Shown here in pieces: positions 26,144 to 33,004 of a stretch of DNA of 64,000 nt (position 1 is the first letter of the stretch; the number at the start of each line of letters is the position of its first letter). Below the pieces are notes generated by a model. It did no database searches. It was not told the DNA's origin and was given only the letters and a program-made list of their open reading frames with translations. The position numbers and the translations under genes are program-made. Source of the DNA: Phyllobacterium trifolii (GTDB lineage Bacteria > Pseudomonadota > Alphaproteobacteria > Rhizobiales > Rhizobiaceae); the NCBI RefSeq assembly GCF_014192095.1, contig NZ_JACHXN010000023.1, positions 26,608 to 90,607 on the forward strand. Reading direction: 5' to 3'.

Positions 26144-26920
26144 TCAGGCCGCGTTGCTCGCCCAGCTCAAGACGTTTTTCCAAAGGCGGGCATAACCTGG
26201 CCATTCAACGAAGGTGGTAGGCAGCCAATGCGGGCCGATGTCGGATGTCCAGGCGACCGTGCGCCCCCTGCCATACTGTCCAGTAACGAGAAGCGGGTAC
26301 CCGCCGCGTTCTGCAGGCAAAGTCGCCAGAACCTCGACGTCGGCCCGATCCTTGACGATCACCTCATTGGCGCCGAGCAGAACCGGCCATTCGCCTTCGA
26401 TCCCGGCCAAAATCGGGTGCGCCTTCGGCCCGGTGATCGACGGGCGAAATCCCTCAGGTATTTCCAAGCGGTCGTCGTAAGGAAGACAAGTTACGGGAAG
26501 CGCGTCTTCGACCGCCGTGCGGTGCCAGCGTGCCTTGCCATCGATACCCTGAAAGCTGAAGTAGCCTCCGATCATGATCAGTCCGCCTCCGGCATTTGTC
26601 CAGTCGCGGAGAAGTTTCAGCCTGTTTGGAACTGTCTTGCCATGAAGCCACACGTCGGGATGAAGCAACAGAGAATTGGCACCGATATCGGATAGGATGA
26701 TCACGTCGTAGGTTGAGAGACCTTCCATGGTGAAGGGGAGCTTATCGACCGCTTCATGGGCGGGCAGGTAATCGAGTTCGATATCACTACCCTTCAAGGC
26801 CTGGACCAAAGGCTCGGCGCCAAGATGAAAAGTCACGCTGCCGAATTGATCGAATCCCTTGTAGTGCGTCGCCGAGCTTACCCAGCTTTCGCCAACCAAG
26901 AGGGCTTTTGTCTTTGCCAT
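26144..26920 (-). CDS. Class I glutamine-amidotransferase-like protein (PF07090-type), no nucleophile cysteine
   Basis: A 258-residue flavodoxin-like protein resembling putative cytoplasmic glutamine amidotransferases. The strand-elbow position where true amidotransferases have a cysteine reads ILSDIGANSLLLHPD, so glutaminase activity is not expected. Other conserved features are GGLIMIGGYFSFQG and the C-terminal GRTVAWTSDIGPHW. GGAGAT precedes ATG 26920. It sits between the LacI-PfkB gene and the transporter genes in one operon. Function unknown; related proteins recur next to sugar and nucleoside catabolic genes. Confidence 0.75.
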   Translation of the reverse strand: MAKTKALLVGESWVSSATHYKGFDQFGSVTFHLGAEPLVQALKGSDIELDYLPAHEAVDKLPFTMEGLSTYDVIILSDIGANSLLLHPDVWLHGKTVPNRLKLLRDWTNAGGGLIMIGGYFSFQGIDGKARWHRTAVEDALPVTCLPYDDRLEIPEGFRPSITGPKAHPILAGIEGEWPVLLGANEVIVKDRADVEVLATLPAERGGYPLLVTGQYGRGRTVAWTSDIGPHWLPTTFVEWPGYARLWKNVLSWASNAA

Positions 26921-26940
26921 TTCAAAATCTCCTGTTCATT

Positions 26941-28122
26941 TCATCGCGCAGCCGCAGTTCTGTTGACGGGAAGTGCGGCTTTCAACTCCTCGAAGCCGGC
27001 GATGTGACCTTGGGCACCCTCGGCGGTGGTGGTGAGGCTTCCGCCGATCGCTGCGTAGCAGGCTGCCTGTTCCAATGAGGCACCATGGAGCCAGAAGGCC
27101 AGAAAGATTCCGGCAAAGCTGTCGCCCGCACCTGTGGCATCTATCCGGTCGACAAGCAGGGCCGGTACTTCGATCTGCGGACCTCCGCTTTTTGGGAACA
27201 CGACCGCTCCGAACTCGCCAAGAGTCACCACGACATCGCCGCGTCTTTTGATTTTGAAGAGGGTATCATGAGCCTGCCCGATCATCGTCGCCAACGGCGT
27301 GCGATAACCAAAAATCTCACGCAGGGTGACATCGTTTATAAATGTCAGATCGACAAGCTGGACAAGCTCGGTGAACGCAGTTGGCGTTCTGGAAGTGTCC
27401 GGCAAGCCCGCGGAATGCATGCTAACTTTCCACCCCGCACGATGAAAGCGTTCAACCGAGCCAATCATGCTTTCATACTGGGAGCCCTCAATATGAAGGC
27501 AGGCCGGACGAGCCTCTTTCTGGACATCCATGTTTGCTGTGAGATCACCTTCACTCAGCTCGAAAGGTTCGCTGATGATCGTTCGGCTGCCATTGCGTTC
27601 GATGATGACAATTGCCTGCGACAGGCGATTGGTGATTGAGCGTTTGATGGGAAGGGCGTGCACGCCACGCTTCAGAAGTTCGCCAAGCGCCCAGTCGCTT
27701 TCGGGGTCATCCCCGACAGCTGTCGCCAATTCCACATCAAGTGAACAGGGGGCGCCGACTCCAGCAGCGGCGACAGCGACGTTCGCGGCAGGGCCCCCCA
27801 GTGCCTTGTCAATGTGTTCGGCGGTTATGCGGTCGTCACGATGAGGCAGGACATTTACCCGGCAGAGAAAGTCGACGCTGATATGACCGACAACCAGTAG
27901 CCGGGGCAATCCGTCGAGATCCTTGGACTTGCGCCGCCCATGGCCGGGCAATGCCCGCGCAATTGCACTTGGCCTGTAGGTCAGATCGGAAATGGCCTTT
28001 TCGATGCGCTCGCGTGTCGTGTCTTTGACGGTAGCCGTACCGTTGATGTAGTTCGACACCGTGCCGATGGAAACACCAGCGGTTTGTGCGACATCTGCTA
28101 TGGTTGGACGCTTGCGCTGCAC
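26941..28122 (-). CDS. LacI-type DNA-binding domain fused to PfkB-family carbohydrate kinase
   Basis: A 393-residue fusion. Residues 5-50 are a LacI helix-turn-helix (TIADVAQTAGVSIGTVSNYING), with a hinge-like TYRPSAIARAL just after it. Residues 72-390 are a ribokinase/PfkB-type kinase: the substrate glycine motif ALGGPAANVA (107-116) and the ATP/anion-hole motif DATGAGDSFAG with catalytic D334. The kinase replaces the sugar-binding domain normal for LacI proteins. Both modules look intact, so one protein may phosphorylate the imported compound and control the operon. Start is GTG 28122 with a weak ribosome site. A perfect 14-bp palindrome lies 15 bases upstream. It heads the operon reaching to 21059. 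Confidence 0.9.
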   Translation of the reverse strand: MQRKRPTIADVAQTAGVSIGTVSNYINGTATVKDTTRERIEKAISDLTYRPSAIARALPGHGRRKSKDLDGLPRLLVVGHISVDFLCRVNVLPHRDDRITAEHIDKALGGPAANVAVAAAGVGAPCSLDVELATAVGDDPESDWALGELLKRGVHALPIKRSITNRLSQAIVIIERNGSRTIISEPFELSEGDLTANMDVQKEARPACLHIEGSQYESMIGSVERFHRAGWKVSMHSAGLPDTSRTPTAFTELVQLVDLTFINDVTLREIFGYRTPLATMIGQAHDTLFKIKRRGDVVVTLGEFGAVVFPKSGGPQIEVPALLVDRIDATGAGDSFAGIFLAFWLHGASLEQAACYAAIGGSLTTTAEGAQGHIAGFEELKAALPVNRTAAAR

Positions 28123-28136
28123 CGTTTTCGACCCAA

Positions 28137-28150
28137 TTGAAGCGCTTCAA
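28137..28150. promoter_or_regulatory. LacI-family operator upstream of the LacI-PfkB gene
   Basis: TTGAAGCGCTTCAA is a perfect 14-bp palindrome with a central CG, the hallmark of operators bound by LacI/GalR proteins. It lies just upstream of the start codon at 28122 and is the only close match I saw in the operon, implying autoregulation of the whole seven-gene unit. Confidence 0.7.
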
Positions 28151-28520
28151 CGCTAACAACAGCAGGAAAGACCATCAACAGAATAGTATTCCAATTACAT
28201 AGGATTTGACGATTGATGTCTGTAAATAATGCAGAAATGAAGAATTAAATTCTCGGTTGCAGCTGTTTTTGAAATATTTTCAAAAGCGGGAATTGAATGG
28301 CGATTTTGGAGCCGAAGAGAAAGGAACCGTACCTTCGATATATCGCTCACAGATTACGATCATCTTTCGCGACCAACGTACCTGCTAAGGGTACCACGGG
28401 GAAATAAATTTCTTGCCGCCGCGAACGACTAATGCCCAATTTCTAAGCACTGCGGCGAACATTTTAAGCGCGCAATATAACCAGCGAAGAGAAAACTAAA
28501 CAATTTCAGTATGTTGCGGT
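28151..28520. other. AT-rich intergenic region between two divergent operons
   Basis: About 370 bases, clearly more AT-rich than the flanks, with no open frame of note. It contains an inverted repeat TTTTGAA-atatt-TTCAAAA at 28267-28285. It must hold the promoter of the LacI-PfkB operon and any enhancer sites for the sigma-54 promoter at 28521, but I found no clear NtrC-type TGCACC palindrome. Confidence 0.5.
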
Positions 28521-28538
28521 TTGGCACATTCCTTGCTT
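28521..28538 (+). promoter_or_regulatory. Sigma-54 (RpoN) promoter of the guanidine operon
   Basis: TTGGCACATTCCTTGCTT matches the -24/-12 consensus (TGGCAC-N5-TTGC) with the required GG-N10-GC spacing: GG at 28523-28524, GC at 28535-28536. Transcription would start near 28548, immediately before the riboswitch. RpoN promoters need an enhancer-binding activator such as NtrC, which fits a nitrogen-scavenging operon. Confidence 0.72.
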
Positions 28539-28549
28539 GGCTTATAGTC

Positions 28550-28665
28550 GAGTTGGTGGCTAGGGTTCCGGCGCTTTAAAGCGTGCTGGTCCGAGAGCTG
28601 CCACCGGTAGGGGAGACATCCCGCCGGGTGCACGGCGGGACAAAAGCCCGGGAGACCTCGTTAGC
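28550..28665 (+). ncRNA. ykkC: Guanidine-I riboswitch (ykkC RNA)
   Basis: The conserved blocks occur in order: CTAGGGTTCCG (28560-28570), CTGGTCCGAGAG (28586-28597), CGGTAGGGGAGA (28605-28616) and GGGACAAAAGCCCGGGAGA (28637-28655). Stem P1 pairs GGTGGC (28555-28560) with GCCACC (28600-28605), and a perfect 7-bp stem pairs CCCGCCG (28620-28626) with CGGCGGG (28633-28639). This is the consensus and fold of the class I guanidine aptamer. It lies upstream of the transporter and carboxylase genes and should switch them on when guanidine binds. Confidence 0.95.
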
Positions 28666-28698
28666 CAAGGGATTGGCGGCGCGATGGTCTATGCCGAT

Positions 28699-28720
28699 CC
28701 CTTTTTGAAGAGAAAAAGGG
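28699..28720 (+). promoter_or_regulatory. Hairpin sequestering the first ribosome binding site of the guanidine operon
   Basis: CCCTTTTT (28699-28706) pairs perfectly with AAAAAGGG (28713-28720) around the loop GAAGAG. The 3' arm contains most of the AAGGGG ribosome site of the ATG at 28729. It is a natural candidate for the expression platform of the upstream riboswitch, acting at translation. A small hairpin GCCAA-ggga-TTGGC (28664-28677) lies between it and the aptamer and may take part in switching. Confidence 0.6.
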
Positions 28721-28728
28721 GAATTTCA

Positions 28729-29802
28729 ATGCAGACTTTTTCGAAAATACTCTTGATTACTGCAATGGCCGCCTCGGTGGCGTTTGGTGTGACCTCCATT
28801 GCCACGGCCGCACCAAAGACCGATTTCAAAGTTGCTTGGTCGATTTACGTCGGTTGGATGCCGTGGGGTTATGCCGCCGACCATGGCATCGTCAAGAAAT
28901 GGGCTGATAAGTACGGCATCAAGATCGAGGTCACCCAGTTCAACGACTACGTGGAGTCGATGAACCAGTACACGGCTGGCGCCTTCGACGCGGTAACGCT
29001 CACGAATATGGACGGTCTCTCGATTCCCGCAGCCGGCGGCGTCGATACGACGGCCGTCATTGTCGGCGACTTCTCGAACGGCAACGATGCTGTAATCCTG
29101 AAGGACAAGAGCACACTTGCGGACGTGAAAAGTCAGAATGTCAACCTCGTAGAATATTCCGTTTCGCACTATCTGCTCGCGCGTGCGCTCGACAGCATCA
29201 AGCTGTCCGAGCGCGACGTGAAAGTTGTCAACACGTCCGATGCCGATATGGTCGCCGCCTACAAAACCGCGGATGTGACCGCTGTCGTCACCTGGAACCC
29301 TCTGGTTTCGACTATCCTCGAAGATCCGACAGCCAAGAAGGTATTCGATAGTTCAGGGATTCCCGGTGAAATCATCGATCTGATGGTCGCCAATACCGGC
29401 GTGCTCAAGGACAATCCGAACTTCGGCAAGGCACTCGCCGGCATCTGGTATGAAACTGCAGCGTTGCTGATGGCAGACAGTGACGAAGGCAAGGCCGCTC
29501 GCGAGGCGATGGGTTCCGCGTCCGGCACTGATCGGAAGGGTTTCGAATCCCAGCTAGCCGCCACCAAACTCTTCGACCGGCCGGCCGATGCGGTTGAATT
29601 CACCGCTTCGCCAAGCCTGCCGAAGACGATGAACCTCGTACGCAACTTCCTGTTCGAGAAAGGACTGCTCGGCAATGGCGCCGCGTCTGCGGACGTCATC
29701 GGCATAGAGATGCCGGACGGCAAGGTTCTCGGCGACAGTGGCAATATCAAACTGCGCTTCACCGAGACTTACATGAAGGCTGCGGCCGACAGCTCACTCT
29801 GA
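28729..29802 (+). CDS. ABC transporter substrate-binding protein, guanidine operon (NitT/TauT type)
   Basis: A 357-residue periplasmic protein with a Sec signal cleaved near TAAPKTD. The mature part begins FKVAWSIYVGWMPWGYAADHGI, as in putative urea/guanidine-operon binding proteins of the SsuA-like group. ATG 28729 follows the AAGGGG site held in the 28699-28720 hairpin. It is the first gene after the riboswitch, so the imported ligand is probably guanidine or a guanidine-releasing compound; urea is the alternative. Confidence 0.9.
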   Translation: MQTFSKILLITAMAASVAFGVTSIATAAPKTDFKVAWSIYVGWMPWGYAADHGIVKKWADKYGIKIEVTQFNDYVESMNQYTAGAFDAVTLTNMDGLSIPAAGGVDTTAVIVGDFSNGNDAVILKDKSTLADVKSQNVNLVEYSVSHYLLARALDSIKLSERDVKVVNTSDADMVAAYKTADVTAVVTWNPLVSTILEDPTAKKVFDSSGIPGEIIDLMVANTGVLKDNPNFGKALAGIWYETAALLMADSDEGKAAREAMGSASGTDRKGFESQLAATKLFDRPADAVEFTASPSLPKTMNLVRNFLFEKGLLGNGAASADVIGIEMPDGKVLGDSGNIKLRFTETYMKAAADSSL

Positions 29803-29867
29803 GCGATACCAAGCGCGGCGTGGCTTCGTCCGCGCCGTATCCGTTGCCTCTCAGAGGAGCCATATCC

Positions 29868-30686
29868 ATGCGGTGGATTAATACAAGGCCGGGCAGGGGT
29901 GCGCAGCTCACATTGCTGCTGCTACCATTCGTACTGCTGATTGCCGCCTACTCAGCGGGATCGGTCGCGCGGCTGGCGGAAAACCCCAGTGACAAGCTGC
30001 TGCCCAATCTTGCCGGTTTTGCCGATGCGATTAATCGGATGGCCTTCCTGCCGGACCCGCGTACCGGCGAATATCTGCTTTGGTCCGACACTGTCGCGAG
30101 CCTTATCCGCCTCTTCGCAGGATTGGGCATTTCTACCGTAATGGCCTTGGTCCTTGGCATGGCCATCGGCATGTTGCCCTATCTGAGAGCATTGCTTTCC
30201 CCCTTTGTCGCCGTCATCTCCATGGTACCGCCCCTTGCGCTGCTTCCGATCCTTTTCATCATCATGGGGCTCGGTGATGCTTCCAAGATCGCGCTGATCG
30301 TCATCGGCGTCGCGCCAACAATGGTCCGCGACCTTGCTCTCAAGGCCCTCGAATTACCCCGGGAGCAGATCATCAAGGCTGAAACGCTTGGCGGATCGTC
30401 GTGGCAGATCGCGCTTCGCGTTGTGCTGCCGCAAATATTGCCTCGGCTTATCACGTGCCTGAGGCTGCAGCTCGGTCCCGCCTGGCTCTTCCTTATCGCC
30501 GCCGAGGCGATCTCGTCCGACTCCGGCCTTGGTTACCGCATCTTCCTTGTCCGCCGTTATCTGTCGATGGATATCATCTTTCCCTATGTCGTCTGGATCA
30601 CGCTGCTTGCGGTCGTAACCAACTACATCCTCGATCGCGTCCGTATTGCTGTCTTCCCATGGTCAGAGTTGGAGAAGCAGGCATGA
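29868..30686 (+). CDS. ABC transporter permease, guanidine operon
   Basis: A 272-residue NitT/TauT-type permease with about six membrane helices. The EAA loop reads AETLGGSSWQIALRVVLPQILPRLI. ATG 29868 has GAGGAG nearby upstream; the frame is open from 29820. Its stop overlaps the ATPase start (ATGA), so expression is coupled. Confidence 0.9.
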   Translation: MRWINTRPGRGAQLTLLLLPFVLLIAAYSAGSVARLAENPSDKLLPNLAGFADAINRMAFLPDPRTGEYLLWSDTVASLIRLFAGLGISTVMALVLGMAIGMLPYLRALLSPFVAVISMVPPLALLPILFIIMGLGDASKIALIVIGVAPTMVRDLALKALELPREQIIKAETLGGSSWQIALRVVLPQILPRLITCLRLQLGPAWLFLIAAEAISSDSGLGYRIFLVRRYLSMDIIFPYVVWITLLAVVTNYILDRVRIAVFPWSELEKQA

Positions 30687-31501
30687 GCGAACTCATCATC
30701 GAGAATGTCTGGAAGGAATATGGCGACCAGATCGTGCTCGAGAACGTATCGCTGACAATCGCATCCCGCGCCTTTGTCGCCCTCGTCGGCCCATCAGGCT
30801 GTGGCAAGACGACTTTCCTGCGCATGTTGCTCGGCCAGGAGCGGCCCACCAGGGGCACGATTCTGCTTGATGGCCAACCAATACCGACGGAACCGGGACG
30901 GGACCGAGGTGTCGTCTTTCAGCGTTACTCCGTGTTTCCGCATCTGACAGTGCTGGGGAACGTCCTTCTCGGAAAGGAATTTTCTAACGCGCGCTACAAG
31001 GCGAAGCTCTTCGGAGCTGCGCGGCGCAATGCCGTCGAAGAGGCCCGAAAGCTCATAGGAGAGGTTGGGTTGTCGGGTGCGGAACAGAAATATCCCGCAC
31101 AGCTTTCAGGCGGCATGCAGCAGCGTCTCGCGCTCGCCCAAGCGCTGATCATGAAGCCGAAGGTTTTGCTGCTAGATGAGCCATTCGGTGCGCTCGATCC
31201 TGGTATCCGCGCGGAGATCCACACGCTGATGAAGCGGCTGTGGCATGAAACGCAAATGACTGTCGTCATGGTTACGCACGACATCCGCGAAGCCTTCACT
31301 CTTGCCAGCCGCGTCGTTGCCTTCGAGCGACGACGGGACCGTCCCGAGGAAAAGCAGCGTTACGGCGCGACGATCACCAAGGACATTTCCATCTGGCCAC
31401 CCCGCCTTGCGGGCGTGCCATCGAAGTTTAGCCCCGATCGGGACGGCCCGATCGATTCCCTGGGGTATAGCCGGGACGACCCGGCATTGTCAGGAGAATA
31501 A
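30683..31501 (+). CDS. ABC transporter ATP-binding protein, guanidine operon
   Basis: A 272-residue ATPase with Walker A GPSGCGKTT, signature LSGGMQQRL, Walker B VLLLDEPFGALD and switch histidine in VTHDIREAF. The start at ATG 30683 overlaps the permease stop. The C-terminal 50 residues (EEKQRYGATITKDISIWPPRLAG onward) extend past the core domain, as in other ATPases of these operons. Confidence 0.92.
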   Translation: MSELIIENVWKEYGDQIVLENVSLTIASRAFVALVGPSGCGKTTFLRMLLGQERPTRGTILLDGQPIPTEPGRDRGVVFQRYSVFPHLTVLGNVLLGKEFSNARYKAKLFGAARRNAVEEARKLIGEVGLSGAEQKYPAQLSGGMQQRLALAQALIMKPKVLLLDEPFGALDPGIRAEIHTLMKRLWHETQMTVVMVTHDIREAFTLASRVVAFERRRDRPEEKQRYGATITKDISIWPPRLAGVPSKFSPDRDGPIDSLGYSRDDPALSGE

Positions 31502-31506
31502 TCATC

Positions 31507-32325
31507 ATGCACATCAGACGTTCTGCAGAAGAGATCGCCGCCAACCGGCAGCGTTATGAGGAGCATCAACGCAAGGGATTGGAGTTCGCGCCGAAGGCAC
31601 TTCCAGCACCGAGCCCGATACCTGCGCCATTGATCGATGAGGCTGCTGTAATCCACGCTGAAACCATTCCAGGCGGCTGGTATTGGTCGACAGCGCTGAA
31701 GCGCGGCGAGTCTATCCGTATAGACCAAGGGGGAGCCTTTTCGACCGTTGCCTTGGTCGCCTGGAATGCGGCCGACACAAGCGAAAGGTTGAATCTCGTG
31801 GATACGGTCAAGGTTCAATGGACGACGGCGCTGGGCAAGGGCCGGGTGATCTTCTCTGATATGGGCCGTGTGATGTTCTCCATCGTGGAAGATAGTTCCG
31901 GCGCACACGACTGCTTGATGGGCGGGTCGACGCCAGCTTCGAATGCTGCCAAATACCCTAATGTGAAGACCCGCAACACGCGTGACAATCTAGTACTTGT
32001 CGCCGGAAAGCTTGGCCTCGATCGTCGCGACATCCCAGCCGTTCTCAATCTTTTTGCGCCCGTTCGTATCGACGATGCCGGCGAATTTCGGTGGCGCGGT
32101 AAACTCTCCAATAGCGGCGATTACGCTGAACTTCGCGCTGAGATGGACATGATGGTCGGTTTCTCGAATTGTCCTCATCCTCTCGATCCGGATCCGGTTT
32201 ACGCGCCGAGGGCGGTGACTGTGACACGGTTCCAATCTGCGTCGCCCACCGCGGATGATCTCTCCCGCACTGCTACCGCCGAAGCCGTCCGCGGCTTTGA
32301 AAACAACGCGCTGATGTTGGCCTAG
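31507..32325 (+). CDS. Urea-carboxylase-associated protein UAAP1 (carboxyguanidine deiminase subunit)
   Basis: A 272-residue DUF1989-type protein. The segment GGWYWSTALKRGESIRI marks the first of the paired urea-amidolyase-associated proteins; later SGDYAELRAEMDMMVGFSNCPHPLDP carries the conserved Cys-Pro pair that probably contributes metal binding. Published work on guanidine operons shows that the two paired DUF1989 proteins (CgdA and CgdB) together deiminate carboxyguanidine to allophanate and ammonia. It precedes its partner by 13 bases. Which paralogue corresponds to CgdA or CgdB is not settled here. Confidence 0.88.
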   Translation: MHIRRSAEEIAANRQRYEEHQRKGLEFAPKALPAPSPIPAPLIDEAAVIHAETIPGGWYWSTALKRGESIRIDQGGAFSTVALVAWNAADTSERLNLVDTVKVQWTTALGKGRVIFSDMGRVMFSIVEDSSGAHDCLMGGSTPASNAAKYPNVKTRNTRDNLVLVAGKLGLDRRDIPAVLNLFAPVRIDDAGEFRWRGKLSNSGDYAELRAEMDMMVGFSNCPHPLDPDPVYAPRAVTVTRFQSASPTADDLSRTATAEAVRGFENNALMLA

Positions 32326-32338
32326 GGAGCACGCGACA

Positions 32339-33001
32339 ATGACTGATTTCATTCAGACCTCTGCATCGCGCAGTCTTGAAAATGCTGTCCAGGATCATTT
32401 CATCCCGGCCGAGGCACCTTGGTCCGGCATCGTTCGCAAGGGCCAGACGATCCGCATCGAGGATAGCTACGGCCAGCAGGCGATCGATACGCTTTTCTAC
32501 CGGGCCGATGATTTCTACGAGCGTTACTCCAACCAGGACACCATGCGCGAACAGGGCGCCGCCTATATCGGCACTGGCACGAGGATCATGTCGAACGAAG
32601 GAAATGTCATGTTGACGATGATGGCGGACAGCTGCGGCCGTCATGATACCTCTGCCGGTGCGTGCTCCTGCGAAAGCAATACTGTGCGCTTCGGTCATGG
32701 CACCAAATATCTGCACGCCTGCCGGGACAATTTCGTGCTTGAGGTGACGAAGCATGGAATGAGCAAGCGCGACATCGTGCCGAACATCAACTTCTTCATG
32801 AACGTACCGATCAAGCCGGACGGTGAGATGACAATCGTCGACGGTATCTCCTCACCAGGTGATTATGTTGAGCTGGTGGCCGAAATGGATGTGCTTTGCG
32901 TCATTTCCAATTGCCCGCAGATCAACAATCCATGCAACGGCTTTGATCCGACGCCGATGCGAGTCCTCATCTGGGATGCAGCCCCCGATACCGGGGCTTG
33001 A
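32339..33001 (+). CDS. Urea-carboxylase-associated protein UAAP2 (carboxyguanidine deiminase subunit)
   Basis: A 220-residue DUF1989-type protein, the partner of the preceding gene. It contains CSCESNTVRFGHG, KHGMSKRDIVPNINFFMNVP and SPGDYVELVAEMDVLCVISNCPQ, with a cysteine-rich C-terminal metal-binding segment. The pair should form a heteromeric enzyme releasing ammonia from carboxyguanidine. The stop is three bases before the carboxylase start. Confidence 0.9.
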   Translation: MTDFIQTSASRSLENAVQDHFIPAEAPWSGIVRKGQTIRIEDSYGQQAIDTLFYRADDFYERYSNQDTMREQGAAYIGTGTRIMSNEGNVMLTMMADSCGRHDTSAGACSCESNTVRFGHGTKYLHACRDNFVLEVTKHGMSKRDIVPNINFFMNVPIKPDGEMTIVDGISSPGDYVELVAEMDVLCVISNCPQINNPCNGFDPTPMRVLIWDAAPDTGA

Positions 33002-33004
33002 GAA

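Noticed and set aside
28267..28285. TTTTGAA-N5-TTCAAAA inverted repeat as an operator
   Set aside because: Kept only as a note: it lies in AT-rich DNA, has no second copy and does not match the LacI-type palindrome at 28137.
28550..28665. Possibility that the ykkC-like RNA is a ppGpp, PRPP or other ykkC subtype 2 switch
   Set aside because: The downstream genes are the guanidine carboxylase set, which is the standard context of the class I guanidine aptamer.
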